A stretch of DNA of 64,000 bases from Flabesymbios commensalis (Eukaryota > Annelida > Polychaeta > Terebellida > Flabelligeridae). The stretch lies in NCBI GenBank assembly GCA_964017125.1, contig OZ024909.1, forward strand, positions 71,549,427 to 71,613,426. The letters run 5' to 3'. The first letter of the stretch is position 1, and every line of letters begins with the position of its first letter. Below are positions 55,283 to 64,000 of this stretch, in pieces. Under the pieces are notes generated by a model. The model saw only the letters and a program-made list of their open reading frames with translations, did no database searches and was not told the origin of the DNA. A program made the translations under genes and the position numbers.

Positions 55283-55694
55283 CCACAATGTCCACAATGC
55301 GGACATTATCAGCCTGATCAGGATCAAGGGATAGATGTGATAGACCGCTAGGCTGACTGGTGGGAGAGAAATACACATGATAAACTGTCAGAGCAACGCG
55401 GATCAATGTGGATGAATAGCCAGGAAAGAGGAAACGCTGAGAAATGCTGGTTTGATGCTGGGCCAGCCGCTCATGGTGTTTAATGAATGGAGCAATACAT
55501 CACCCACTTCCGCCAATTGTTTCTTGACAGGAGAGAAAAACACACTGCTATTAATCTTTTCTATGATCAATGTATACATACAGACCAAGATCAATCTCCA
55601 GTGCTGTATATAGGCGAATTTTTCACATTTATTTTTTTACGAAAGCACGATTTGAAAAAAATATAAACTAGGGATATCCAGTATAAATGAGATG
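55283..55694. other. Unassigned DNA with a P fragment
   Basis: AATGCTGGTTTGATGCTGGG at about 55444-55463 is a P core fragment. No TATA-like element can be tied to the downstream exon with confidence. Confidence 0.4.
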
Positions 55695-55930
55695 TTAAAG
55701 CGACACAATCAGGCTGAAATCAGCAGAAAATCAGTTTTTTTTTATTTGTTTTAAGAAATACGGGAATTTCGTCTTTATATCGCGCCCAACTGGTAAATGC
55801 GCCACACAAAAATTAAAAAAAAACTCCACAGTTCTAGTCTATGGACATGTCTACATCATATGGTCATATTAAGAAGCCATAATAAGAAACATGTTTTTTT
55901 GATGCTTTTAGCCTGATTGTGTCGCTTTAA
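55695..55930. mobile_element. TTAA MITE directly upstream of the EF-hand leader
   Basis: TTAAAGCGACACAATCAGGC at the left and GCCTGATTGTGTCGCTTTAA at the right are perfect inverted repeats, each including TTAA. The 236-bp interior is AT-rich with no frame. No other copy was seen here. It ends about 80 bp before the start of the GC-richer leader of the EF-hand exon, so it could have affected that promoter region (inference). Confidence 0.88.
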
Positions 55931-56011
55931 TATCAATTAGAGGATAGTTAATTCGCAACATTTGCTCAGGGGAAATGTTTGATTTTACAGTGGGGTTGTC
56001 GTTTGGTTTCA

Positions 56012-56206
56012 GAGAGTGATATTTGAGCTGCGCCAGGCGGGGAATCACAAGCGGTCTGTGAGGATCAGTATTGTCTCCGTGGATCATCTGTCTGTGGATC
56101 ATCTGGTCCTGCTGGAGTCACTACCAGCTTCTACTGAGCATCCTGACAGATCGCCTCTGCTCACCCGACCACCTTGTCTCTACCTGCCACCACCTCTCTC
56201 TGCATC
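56012..56206 (+). promoter_or_regulatory. Probable 5' leader (UTR) of the EF-hand gene
   Basis: This stretch is GC-richer than its surroundings and has no ATG before the start codon. TTTGGTTTCAG just before 56012 could be a splice acceptor, making this the second exon; alternatively transcription starts nearby. A small direct repeat (GTGGATCATCTGTC / GTGGATCATCTGGTC) lies at 56089-56116. The exact 5' edge is uncertain. Confidence 0.4.
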
Positions 56207-56362
56207 ATGAGTGATCTCATTCACCTCACTCCAGACCAGGTACAGGTATACAGGAAGCTGTTCCTACAGTGTGACCTCAATAATGATGGAGTCCTCAGTG
56301 CTAAAGAGTTCAAGAAGGTGGCTCTACATACTGGCTACAGGCTCAACGATGACCAATTACAG
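56207..56362 (+). CDS. EF-hand calcium-binding protein, first coding exon (partial)
   Basis: This 52-codon exon opens MSDLIHLTPDQVQVYRKLF and holds one canonical EF-hand. The 12-residue loop is residues 23-34, with ligands D23, N25, D27, the backbone position V29, S31 and the invariant E34; G28 sits at loop position 6 and L30 at position 8. The helix before the loop (LTPDQVQVYRKLFLQC) resembles the first helix of calmodulin and troponin C relatives, and the helix after it (FKKVALHTGY) fits as well. The ATG is preceded by an A at -3, and an in-frame TGA lies at 56144-56146, which fixes this as the first in-frame ATG. The frame runs exactly to TTACAG followed by GTAGGC, a donor in phase 0. Read-through gives a stop within nine codons, supporting splicing. 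A second EF-hand would be expected in a later exon, but none was recognised to the window end, so the intron is long or later exons diverged. Role inferred: intracellular calcium sensor or buffer. Subfamily cannot be named. Confidence 0.85.
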
Positions 56363-57104
56363 GTAGGCAGATATTGTACTTATTAAGAAAGAATGAAATC
56401 AATAAAATGAAACACTTCTATATCTGCTGAAAATATGTTATTCTTGGTTCCAAGAATCAATAAGATAGTAGTAAATTGTATTAACTTTCAAACAAGTGTT
56501 TGAAACCTCTGACTTTTCGACTTTCCTCTGCAAGCCTTGAACACATACTGGTGTATGCCAGGACACCTGTATGTGATCAAGGCTTGGTGAAGCAAGGTTT
56601 AAACACTTGGTCAAAGCTAGTACAAATTACTACTATCCTATTTCTATAGCTATATAGAATGAATAACAATGATAAAAATGGGGAAGGCTGATATGATTTA
56701 TATAACTAACATTTTCAAATGCATATGACTCAAATGTTTATTAACCATGATGTCAAAGATAAAAAAATATTTAACTTTGCGGGCTTTGTAAAGTTATTTA
56801 TTTGTAAGAACACACTCTACAGATATAAAGTAGATTTTTATTTCTGTTTAATTACTCTGTATATGTGAAATTTGTTTTGTATTAGGTAGATGCAGTATAT
56901 TATGTATTGGCCTAGTTAAACTGCATATCCACATGTATTTAACAAATAGGCCTAGTATTTTATATTTCATTTGTTGTCAAATTTGATTTATTATAGTCGT
57001 TATTGTGTGATTTTCTTGCTGTTGTCCTGGCCATGACAAAATGTCATTAGAATTGTGAAGTGTCACTATTTCTTAACAGTACAATGCGAAATGTATTCGA
57101 TTGC
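56363..57104 (+). other. Probable intron of the EF-hand gene
   Basis: AT-rich DNA following the donor site. No acceptor plus EF-hand coding signal was found. CTTGAACACATACTGGTGTA / TGTATGTGATCAAGGC near 56540-56585 is a weak local inverted repeat. Confidence 0.5.
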
Positions 57105-57380
57105 TTATGTAGTATTAATCGAATAGAGAATGGGAGATATTGGTAACAGCCAGGCGCGGTTGTGCATTGCCTTTTGTGGGTAATTCCATTGTGACGTCTG
57201 AAATGCTCTGCTGACTTTGATCAGCTTGGTCGATCCGGTTACCACCTCAACTGAGCCATTTGTGGTGCGAAAATTCCTGAGTGTGATTGCATTAGGGTCT
57301 GAAGAGGTGTCCGTCCTGGTGGAGTCACCGCCTGGCATACTCTGATAGCGGCCTGTGCTTACTTGGGCATAATCAAACAC
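57105..57380 (-). CDS. Open frame in a GC-richer patch, function unknown
   Basis: A 91-codon minus-strand frame (starting MFDYAQVSTGRYQSMPGG) lies in a 300-bp patch that is richer in G and C than the surrounding intron. The residue mix (Ser/Thr/Asn-rich, few low-complexity runs) looks more protein-like than the AT-driven frames elsewhere. A GTAAGCACAG stretch near its start could be a donor or acceptor, so true boundaries are unclear. No domain was recognised. It may be an exon of an antisense gene, a decayed exon or chance. Confidence 0.22.
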   Translation of the reverse strand: MFDYAQVSTGRYQSMPGGDSTRTDTSSDPNAITLRNFRTTNGSVEVVTGSTKLIKVSRAFQTSQWNYPQKAMHNRAWLLPISPILYSINTT

Positions 57381-57467
57381 CCATTATTCCCGGGATAGTC
57401 TTCACACTGCCCAGCTGAAATGGCGGGGCAGGCTAAAAGTGGTTCCAAGATGACCAACGCTACTCCC

Positions 57468-57577
57468 AGTAAACACAAGACATTTGTATAATATTTATAC
57501 AATGTTGGCCCAACGTCGAAGACGTTGGGCCGACGTTGTATAAAGGTTATACAAATGTTTTGTGCTTACTGGACTAG
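57468..57577. mobile_element. Family P MITE, complete and highly symmetrical
   Basis: CCCAGTAAACACAAGACATT at the left and AATGTTTTGTGCTTACTGG at the right. The interior TGTATAATATTTATACAATG, then TTGGCCCAACGTCGAAGACG, then TTGGGCCGACGTTGTATAAA mirrors around GTCGAAGAC. It links the short subtype (52308) with the CCAACATT / GTCGTAGAC subtype, showing they are one family. Confidence 0.85.
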
Positions 57578-58109
57578 ACTGGAGCCACATTGAGACCACC
57601 AGTTTAACATCGCCCTCCATCATGACATGCTCTCTTTCAAATGTCTCCTGGGAAAGTGTTAAAACCGGGACAACTAACATACATGTACACAGGTGATAGT
57701 TTGGCAGAGTAGGTGTTGTTTTTGTTTCTTCTTCATGGATACATGGTTTCACATGGTACTGAACCAATGACAACCGTGACATTACTGTTATAATTTTAGA
57801 CCTGATATGTTTCAAATAAAGTGTTGAATAAGTGACTTTAGCAAATCGAGCTTTTCTAAGTCGTCATCATTGTAGTACACTTAGTTATATCAAGAATACT
57901 ACAAACTCTCATGGCTTCAGTTGACCAATTTTATTCAGAATGAAAAATTGAATCGATACATTACGTATAAATTCTGCTTTACAAAGATTTAATTTATCAT
58001 TTTGAAATCCCGTCTGTCATACAGCTTGATCAGGCGTAAAATATTATTAGTGATTGTTCACGAAATGATACATGAAAAATATAAAAATACTTCAATATCC
58101 GCTTATTTA
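57578..58109. other. Unassigned DNA
   Basis: No gene or repeat recognised; the 106-codon minus frame overlaps the P element. Confidence 0.4.
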
Positions 58110-58185
58110 CAGTCCCCTGCGACGGTGGACCAACGTTAAACCAACATTGTTTCAACGTCTTGTTTCTGCTGGGTTGGTGTATTCA
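58110..58185. repeat. Family P half element
   Basis: GCGACGGTGGACCAACGTTA, AACCAACATTGTTTCAACG and the right end TCTTGTTTCTGCTGGG. Confidence 0.6.
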
Positions 58186-58287
58186 ATAGAAATTTCTTCA
58201 GGAAGTGTGGATTGCGGTCGTTATTCTCAAATCATATTATTTGAAAAGTTTAGACAATCGCTGGACAGAAGTAGGTTTAACCATGAT

Positions 58288-58579
58288 TAAAACACACCAC
58301 TGCATTATTTGCGTTGTACGACCACTACATTCTTAGCCGGGAATGGAGAGTTATTTCTGACCAAGTACAGACCAATTATCATGATAGTCATATGGTATTA
58401 TAATCAGTCAGGTGTGACCGAGCTGTTGATTATGAAAGATCCTCATTATGGTCGGATGTGTATCAAGGCAGTTAAAACCCTCGGAATTTTACATTTCTAA
58501 CTGTGAAAAAAACGTCGGCCTTCGGCCTCGACCCTTTTCACAGCTAAGAAAGTAGAGCTCCTCGGTTTTTATCCTATAC
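58288..58579 (+). mobile_element. Family D repeat
   Basis: AAAACACACCACTGCATTAT, AATCAGTCAGGTGTGACCG, GGTCGGATGTGTATCAAGG, hairpin CATTTCTAACTGTGAAAAA ... TTTTCACAGCTAAGAAAG, ending TTTTTATCCTATAC. The shared frame is open for 63 codons (58309-58500). Confidence 0.78.
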
Positions 58580-58989
58580 GAAACCAACGGGCGTAATCAA
58601 CTTTCGGCTACTTGCATGTTGACAAATGACGTTAGCACATGGTTGGTACCATTCTGGCTGTCTACCCTTCACTGTTACTTGTGGTTTATGTTCCCTCTAG
58701 CCTTGTAGATAATCACAATTTACTCCTCGGGGGATCGCTTAACAACAGATCGATTATGACATGGGGGGCACATAATGGGGGTAGCTGGTTTATGAGGCAT
58801 TGTAGACTATTTCTGGCAGGTATTCTATGCCAGAACCAGCGTTGTTCATACAAGACCTAGCTTTCCATAATATTATCTATGTACAATGTACCTCGTCTGC
58901 GATGCTACGCTGAGCTCAGTCTGGTTGATCAGTGCAGTCAGAGTAATGTGATGGCTGAGATTCACAAATCACAGTTATTCTGATAGTTT
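58580..58989. other. Unassigned DNA
   Basis: No gene or repeat recognised. Confidence 0.4.
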
Positions 58990-59181
58990 TAATCCATTAA
59001 TCGCCTGTCCCGATTATATTCGGGTATTTAATGTTTTTATTGGCACATTTAAAACATGTTAAAGATAAAAAGTGATAGATTAAGTCAACAATATTTCAAA
59101 ATCATTGCTTTCTAGTTTGTCAAATCTGAATTAGTTTCACTGACTTGAAGTTGTGGATCGCGTCAGCGAGACACAACTTCA
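58990..59181 (+). mobile_element. Family B' MITE, right end missing
   Basis: TTAATCGCCTGTCCCGATTA, ATATTCGGGTATTTAATG, AAAACATGTTAAAGATAAA, TTTGTCAAATCTGAATTAG and the hairpin start ACTTGAAGTTGTGGATCGCG / TCAGCGAGACACAACTTC. The sequence after the second hairpin arm is replaced by the start of the local duplication at 59180. Confidence 0.75.
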
Positions 59182-59970
59182 TGGCCGCCATATTGGATTT
59201 CAAAATGAATGCCATAAAAATTGCAATTGTCAATCATCTCAATCGTCTCAGTTTTAATAAATATATAATTCACAGAATATTTTAAAATATATTTGCTATT
59301 ATTAGCCAGTTTAGCGCACTTAGCGCACTTAAATAATTTTCTTTTTAAAGGAAAAGTAATACTTTTGTACCACAATAAACATTGCTGTGAACATTTGTCT
59401 ACAATGTCCTGGCTTCTTATGTGTTTCTATAGTGTAGTAGCATAACAAGATTCTTAAGCAATCTTTGTGCGTTGGTAAAGCAAGCACCAAACTTGGCACA
59501 GTGATATATTATTTCATTGGCTATGCCTTGAGATTTGGAGCCACTTTAAATTCGCACCATGTGGTCGCCATTTTGGTTTTCAAAATGGGATCCATAAAAA
59601 AATGCCATTATCAATCGTTTTAGTTTTATAATTATCAGCTATATACTTTATTGTGGCCTCGAGATCTACATATTTTAGATCGATGAAAGCAAATGACTGA
59701 TGATACTTTGATTTACACAATAATTTGCTGATATTTTTGCTATAATTAGCATGATTATAGCACTCCTATTAATTTATTTTTATTGGAGAAGTACTTTTTT
59801 TTATTTCATATAATCAACTGTATCGGTGAAAGATGTATGAATGAACGAATGAATGGAATGAGTTTTCTGCGTATTTTGAGCACACGTAGGCTAAACTGGA
59901 CTGCATCATCAGAAAACAGTAGCAGTGTTCTACAATAAACATCACTGTTATGGACACTTATATACAGTGT
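59180..59970. repeat. Old local duplication, about 390-bp unit
   Basis: GCCGCCATATTGGATTTCAA ... GCCATAAAAATTGC, AGTTTTAATAAATATATAA and CACAATAAACATTGCTGTG recur in order in the second unit (GTCGCCATTTTGGTTTTCAA ... CCATAAAAAAATGCC, CTACAATAAACATCACTG). They are strongly diverged. A minus-strand SINE tail (ATGAATGGAATGAG ... CACACGTAGGCTAAACTGG) is inserted in the second unit at about 59836-59915. Confidence 0.65.
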
Positions 59971-60983
59971 TATGGACTGCAGTGGGTTTTATTGACATCG
60001 AAAACTACAGGGCACGTCGTTGTGACGTCAATTGATGTTCACCCCTCCCCTTTTGGTAAAATTAGTGCAGTATTACAACCACCACAATTTTCATTCTTGT
60101 GATTTTTCACAATGTTATTGTGGGTTGAATAACGCTTACGTATAGTGTGTGATTTACTAGAACCATCTAAGGATCTAAGTGGTATAGTCAGCCGTTTGTG
60201 AAGAAACGTCAAAATCATAGCCGGCTATCCATAATTTAAAATGAGCGCTTCTAGCGTTACCGACACTCATTTAGGTAACTACTTCTGACTTAAACTAGTT
60301 AGTGTTATTAGACCCGTACCTAACAAGCCATTGTTACCATTAGACTGCATGAAATTGATATACATTGATATAATTATGACAGTCATCGCAGTATCCTGCT
60401 TTAGGAAAAAAACATGATTAACACTTGAAAAAATTCTGTCAGCTTTCTTTATATATGAGACAAGCTGCTACTGGACGTTGACTAACATCTAATGGACGAA
60501 GGTCAAGGGATTGTTACCACTCTGACAGCCCATAGTGGTGACAAAGGTCATGTAGGTTAAAATGTAACTACTAAGCTGAAAAGAACACACATACAAAATC
60601 ATTATGATGAGAGCAATGTCCCCAGTACACAACCAGATGAGAACTCTAGTATCTCAGTCACCTTGTTTATACAACTATATGAACACGTGAGCTTATGTTG
60701 CCAACAATAATACTTACATATTGACCAAGTATAGTATGTCTAACATTACATTAGATGTTCTTTGAGGATACCATCTGTTTTAAGTCAACTGAATACTGGG
60801 CAATAATGGTCAATATCTCAAGTACTACAAAAACTTTTTCAAATCCCTACACAAAAGTGTGAGGACAACAGAAAAGGGTGTTTGTGATAATCAGTGCGCA
60901 GTGGTTTTAACTATTCAGTGATCTTGGATCGGCTTATTATATGCATAGACGAAACAGTTTAAGAGGCAGATACTGCTCCTCTA
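59971..60983. other. Unassigned DNA
   Basis: No gene or repeat recognised. Confidence 0.4.
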
Positions 60984-61100
60984 TTCAAATTCAAATTCAA
61001 ATTCATTTATTCATGTTCCAATTACAGATATGAATACCTTAATAAGCTGTAGAGTTGTACTTGAGTCTACACAGGTCGACTCAAGAGAGCGTAGATTGTA
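60984..61100. repeat. (AAATTC)n-headed repeat fragment
   Basis: ATTCAAATTCAAATTC is followed by ATTTATTCATGTTCCAATTA. Hexamer tracts of this kind often mark the 3' terminus of non-LTR retroelements on the opposite strand, but no coding part is seen. Confidence 0.35.
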
Positions 61101-61436
61101 CATAAAAGGAAAATACGTACTAAGTGAGATACAGGTAGTGATCTGAGTATTTTGTGAATATGATTTGTAATGCTAGTAATGCTAAATTAGTGATTCATGC
61201 AAGAACTGCACGTAATATTATAAATATTCAAATTACCTCACCTTTTCATAAGTTTATTCTTAGAGGAATACTGAAAAAAAAAATTGCCATAACTGCTGTT
61301 GACGTTAATTGCTATGGTGCTAGAGGTGCAGGTAGTAAAGACAAGGCGCATCAGTCATCATCATCTACGTTTGTGGCAATAGCTATGTCTGTTTGTTTCT
61401 GTGAAATGAGGTATAACTAAACAACACTGCTGCTAT

Positions 61437-61790
61437 GAAATCTGGGCATCGCATAATACTCTTCCACACCGTGGACACCGATGAAATATTTCTCGCTCAC
61501 CCAAGAAATGTATGAGGTACTAGATGAGCTCAGAAGAACTGTTAATTGTTCATGCAAGCACAGGTTGGGACACGGCATCAACCTTAGCGGGACGAGGAGA
61601 AACACAGCAGTGTAGAACACCTTAAAAGTGACTAATGCATTCCTGGACCTGGCATCTGCACCGCTGAGGATTCTTTCACAGCCCTTGAGAGATCTGTGGT
61701 ACTCCTGTATGACCGCACCTGCACATATTCTGACATAAATCTGGCAAGAAAACCCGATCTCTCGAAGGAATATTTCTAACACTTTCAGCC
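61437..61790 (+). pseudogene. Broken remnant of a repeat-associated animal protein (PIN/FEN-like family suspected)
   Basis: Separate short peptides on the plus strand, such as TVDTDEIFLAHP and ALERSVVLLYDRT, resemble conserved motifs that I recall from a large group of uncharacterised multi-copy proteins in cnidarian, echinoderm and other marine animal genomes, whose DTD motif recalls flap-nuclease-type active sites. The motifs occur in the expected order over about 350 bp, but the remnant is broken, with several breaks, and only a fragment is present. The 121-codon minus-strand frame across the same stretch is then a shadow. Identification is from memory, so moderate to low confidence. It is treated as a fossil. 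Confidence 0.4.
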
Positions 61791-62609
61791 CTACAACAGC
61801 AATTAAATTGACCTACTTACCAGGTACGACATTTTTATGGTACTGCGTTGCTCCACACGACACTCTCTCATCACCATGTAACTGGTGGTGTTTGGAGAAT
61901 GATGGACAACACTTCCTAAAGCTACTAAAATCTGATATAAAATTATCTCTTGGGAGTGCAAAAAGGCTGTAATAAGAGATGTTAATCCCAAATGCGCAGT
62001 AGTTTTTGCCTGTGATGGTGGCTGATTACAGAACAGTGTATGTTGACATGACATGACATATCTCGCTGGCTACTACTCTTTCTAAGCGTACATGTAGATA
62101 TACACCTAATATATACTATTTTATATATATTACATTTTGTATGCATAGATATACACTTAACATATATGTACTGTTTATATATATATAATATATTTTGTTA
62201 AGAAATGTCAAAGTAAAACTATTTACTTTCTGAATGATCTCAAATTAAATTATTTGTTCATCTAGGCATTCAAATCAAATTATGGGAGCGAATATAAAAA
62301 ATCATTTCGTAGATTTTCAGAAGACGACATCTTGAAATCTAAGATGGAGGCGCCAAGGGAATCTTATACTGGAATCATTCAACTCCTTGGCCTCAAGTTT
62401 GTACTTCAAGACACTAAAATTAGGTCTCGAGCAGACCTAGAAAAAAAATATCAAAAATGTATAGTTTTCTGAAGATGTCATTTTGAAATCCGATAGGGCT
62501 GCCACTCGGTGTGAATTTTGAATGACACCAAATCTTAAAATTTAAAAAATGCACAATTATTTTACTATGCCGCTGTACTATGTATGTCGACCTGTAGTGT
62601 ATATGCTAA
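61791..62609. other. Unassigned DNA
   Basis: An AT-rich stretch (62090-62210) with ATATATACTATTTTATATA-type words, and a diverged local duplicate (TTTTCAGAAGACGACATC ... TTGAAATCTAAG and TTTTCTGAAGATGTCATT ... TTGAAATCCGATAG, about 140 bp apart at 62315 and 62462). No gene recognised. Confidence 0.4.
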
Positions 62610-63000
62610 CATATATTGTGATATAAACCATGTTCTATTCCTGGTGTAGTGAATGGTGACATAATCGCCTCATGGGGAAACTATCTGGTGATATAAATTA
62701 TGTTCTATTTCCTGTGTGATCGGTGACAATCATATAAATATAGCCCGGGACATATAGCCTCTGGTGGGAAGCCATCTGGTGATACGTTGATATATACCAT
62801 GTTCTATTTCCTGTGAAGTGCATGTAACAATCATATAACCTCTGGTGGGAAGCCATGCTGATATGAACCATGTTTTATTCCACGTGAAGTAAATGGTAAC
62901 ATAATAGTACCTGGTGGTGGGTATTATGCTACCTAGTATCTATAAACCATATTCTATTCCCTGTGTAGTGAATAGTAGGCCCAACATTATAGCCTCTGTA
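62610..63000. repeat. Degenerate minisatellite, about 85-bp unit
   Basis: GATATAAACCATGTTCTATT and TAGTGAATGGTGACATAAT, GCCTCTGGTGGGAAGCCAT blocks recur about five times with decay and small deletions. Only the first and last units keep the full TGTAGTGAAT block. Confidence 0.8.
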
Positions 63001-63361
63001 GATATGGTACCCATGGTAATAATAGCATTTTGTGGGATGCACATCTTCATCTATCAAGTTGTCTGATACCAGCAGACTCCTTGATATCACACATATGTGC
63101 TATGAGTATACGACCCTCCCCCTCCTCCCTGGCAAGTGTGACCTTCCACATGGCAGTCAGTGAGCCGCTGACGTCATAATGAATAATCCTGTTGCTCGCA
63201 CCTCTCCTGTTTGTACAGCTTTAACGCACACCTGTTGTCAAGACCTGATGCGGCAAGATGGGGATGCACCTCATTCCATTTTCTACATACCTTGTATGTA
63301 GTATAATGGGATGTACTGTATTTCATGCTGTACATGTATGTAGTATGTATGCTACATCACT

Positions 63362-63434
63362 GCGTGCAAAGCCAAAAGGCAGTAACTGCTTAATTTTCAA
63401 ATTAGCAGTTACTACCTTCCGGCTTTGCACAGCA
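63362..63434. repeat. Family F hairpin
   Basis: GTGCAAAGCCAAAAGGCAG, TAACTGCTTAATT on the left and AATTAGCAGTTACTACC, TTCCGGCTTTGCAC on the right around a few-base loop. The stem is about 30 bp with two mismatches. It lies directly before a family A fragment. Confidence 0.75.
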
Positions 63435-63454
63435 GGTTTACGCCCATCTACTAT

Positions 63455-63630
63455 GTATGTAGACGTCCGATTCTGACGTATAAACCCCGCACTGAAAGAA
63501 TTAATTTCTAATGCTCATAGACCCATAACTTAGGTATTCAAATAAAGCAAGTAGACCCAACTGAGACATTTAATTTATGATAATATCAACCTGAAAAAGC
63601 CCCTTTGGTTTCCATGGTTTATCATAAAAT
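63455..63630 (-). mobile_element. Family A MITE, left part truncated
   Basis: GTAGACGTCCGATTCTGACG, AACCCCGCACTGAAAG, ACCCATAACTTAGGTATTC, CCTTTGGTTTCCATGG, ending near ATCATAAAATGTGG. One hairpin arm and both termini are lost. Confidence 0.75.
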
Positions 63631-64000
63631 GTGGATCAGGATGTGGAGTCTCATTATATGAATTAGCAACTACAGTAGTTTATTGCTGCTGCTACGTTTC
63701 ATTCAGTTGTATTGCTATACTCTTAATATTTGCACGCGTGACTAATTATTCAAATTAATATTTTATTATTTTGAGCCGTATCTCGCGAGCAACAGCTTCG
63801 AGGCAATTACTTGAAATGTATCCATGTTGATCTGAAGGACAGCCCCGGAGTTGATTTCTCTATTATATATCACTTTCACACCCTAACATGTAACTGCACT
63901 CAAGTGTCACTCAAGGTGACGTATAGTAATTAATCATTATGTATTAATTAATTAGCTATTGGTCACATGTGTAGCCGGATGTGTGTATGACGGACTGGAG
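63631..64000. other. Unassigned DNA
   Basis: No gene, exon or repeat end recognised up to the window edge. Confidence 0.4.

Noticed and set aside
56672-56700. A second EF-hand loop (ATAACAATGATAAAAATGGG resembles Asp-rich loop codons)
   Set aside because: The frame reaches a stop within a few codons and no acceptor site or flanking helices are present.
61417-62054. Minus-strand frames of 121 and 83 codons as host exons
   Set aside because: The recognisable motif traces are on the plus strand in the first of these; neither minus frame has a known domain.
1-64000. Retroviral, LTR or Polinton-type elements
   Set aside because: No long terminal repeats, reverse transcriptase, integrase, capsid or polymerase signatures were recognised anywhere in the window.
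1-64000. Telomeric or rRNA/histone cluster sequence
   Set aside because: No TTAGGG arrays and no rRNA or histone coding sequence were seen despite the abundance of tandem repeats.

Overview
The window looks like intergenic and intronic DNA from an AT-rich animal genome, most likely a marine invertebrate. I base this on the density of TTAA-type and other miniature inverted-repeat elements (MITEs), tRNA-derived SINEs with clear target-site duplications, long minisatellite and satellite arrays, a spliced EF-hand exon, and the lack of any bacterial-style gene layout. I cannot name the species or phylum from sequence alone.

Only one protein-coding exon is well supported: 56207-56362 (+), the first coding exon of an EF-hand calcium-binding protein, ending in phase 0 at a GT donor. 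Its remaining exons are not recognisable in the 7.6 kb downstream. Two weaker traces are a 91-codon open frame in a GC-richer patch at 57105-57380 (-) and a broken remnant of a repeat-associated animal protein at about 61437-61790 (+).

Layout. 0-20 kb: scattered MITEs and hairpins, a (TA)n tract, a (CTGA)n tract, a 20-bp-unit array (7.0-7.9 kb), a 1.1-kb long-terminal-inverted-repeat element (10.4-11.5 kb), a compound of SINE and family-D repeats (12.4-13.4 kb) and a 22-bp-unit array (15.1-16.4 kb). 20-34 kb: a layered satellite region made of 98-bp units with a 294-bp higher-order period, then 66/67-bp units with a 398-bp higher-order period, then a nearly exact 1,393-bp tandem duplication, then a 4.1-4.4 kb tandem duplication that carries the array together with MITE-containing unique DNA. 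The + strand here is strongly C/A-rich. 35.1-36.3 kb: a second 22-bp-unit array. 36-55 kb: dense MITEs, SINEs and dispersed repeats, a 156-bp-arm foldback at 47.4 kb, and a perfect RFX X-box motif at 54.78 kb. 55-64 kb: the EF-hand exon with a MITE just upstream, its probable long intron, an old local duplication, a degenerate minisatellite and further MITE fragments.

Repeat families, named here for convenience. A: TTAACCCTTACAGCGC ends with a palindrome built on TGACGTC. B and B': TTAACCCTT ends with a hairpin built on ACTTGAAGTTGTG. C: TTAACCCTTT ends with another hairpin. P: ends like CCCAGCAAACACGAGAC with a CCAACATT / GCGTCGTAGACGC palindrome. D: about 290 bp starting near AACACACCACTACATT, with an 80-bp hairpin near the other end. 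E: TACTGTAGATCTGGTAAT ends. F: a short hairpin built on GGCAGTAACTGC. The SINE family looks like a dimer of two tRNA-like units. No transposase or reverse transcriptase gene was recognised, so the mobile DNA here appears non-autonomous. No new protein system was found; the most unusual content is the hairpin-rich TTAA element group and the nested satellite growth.
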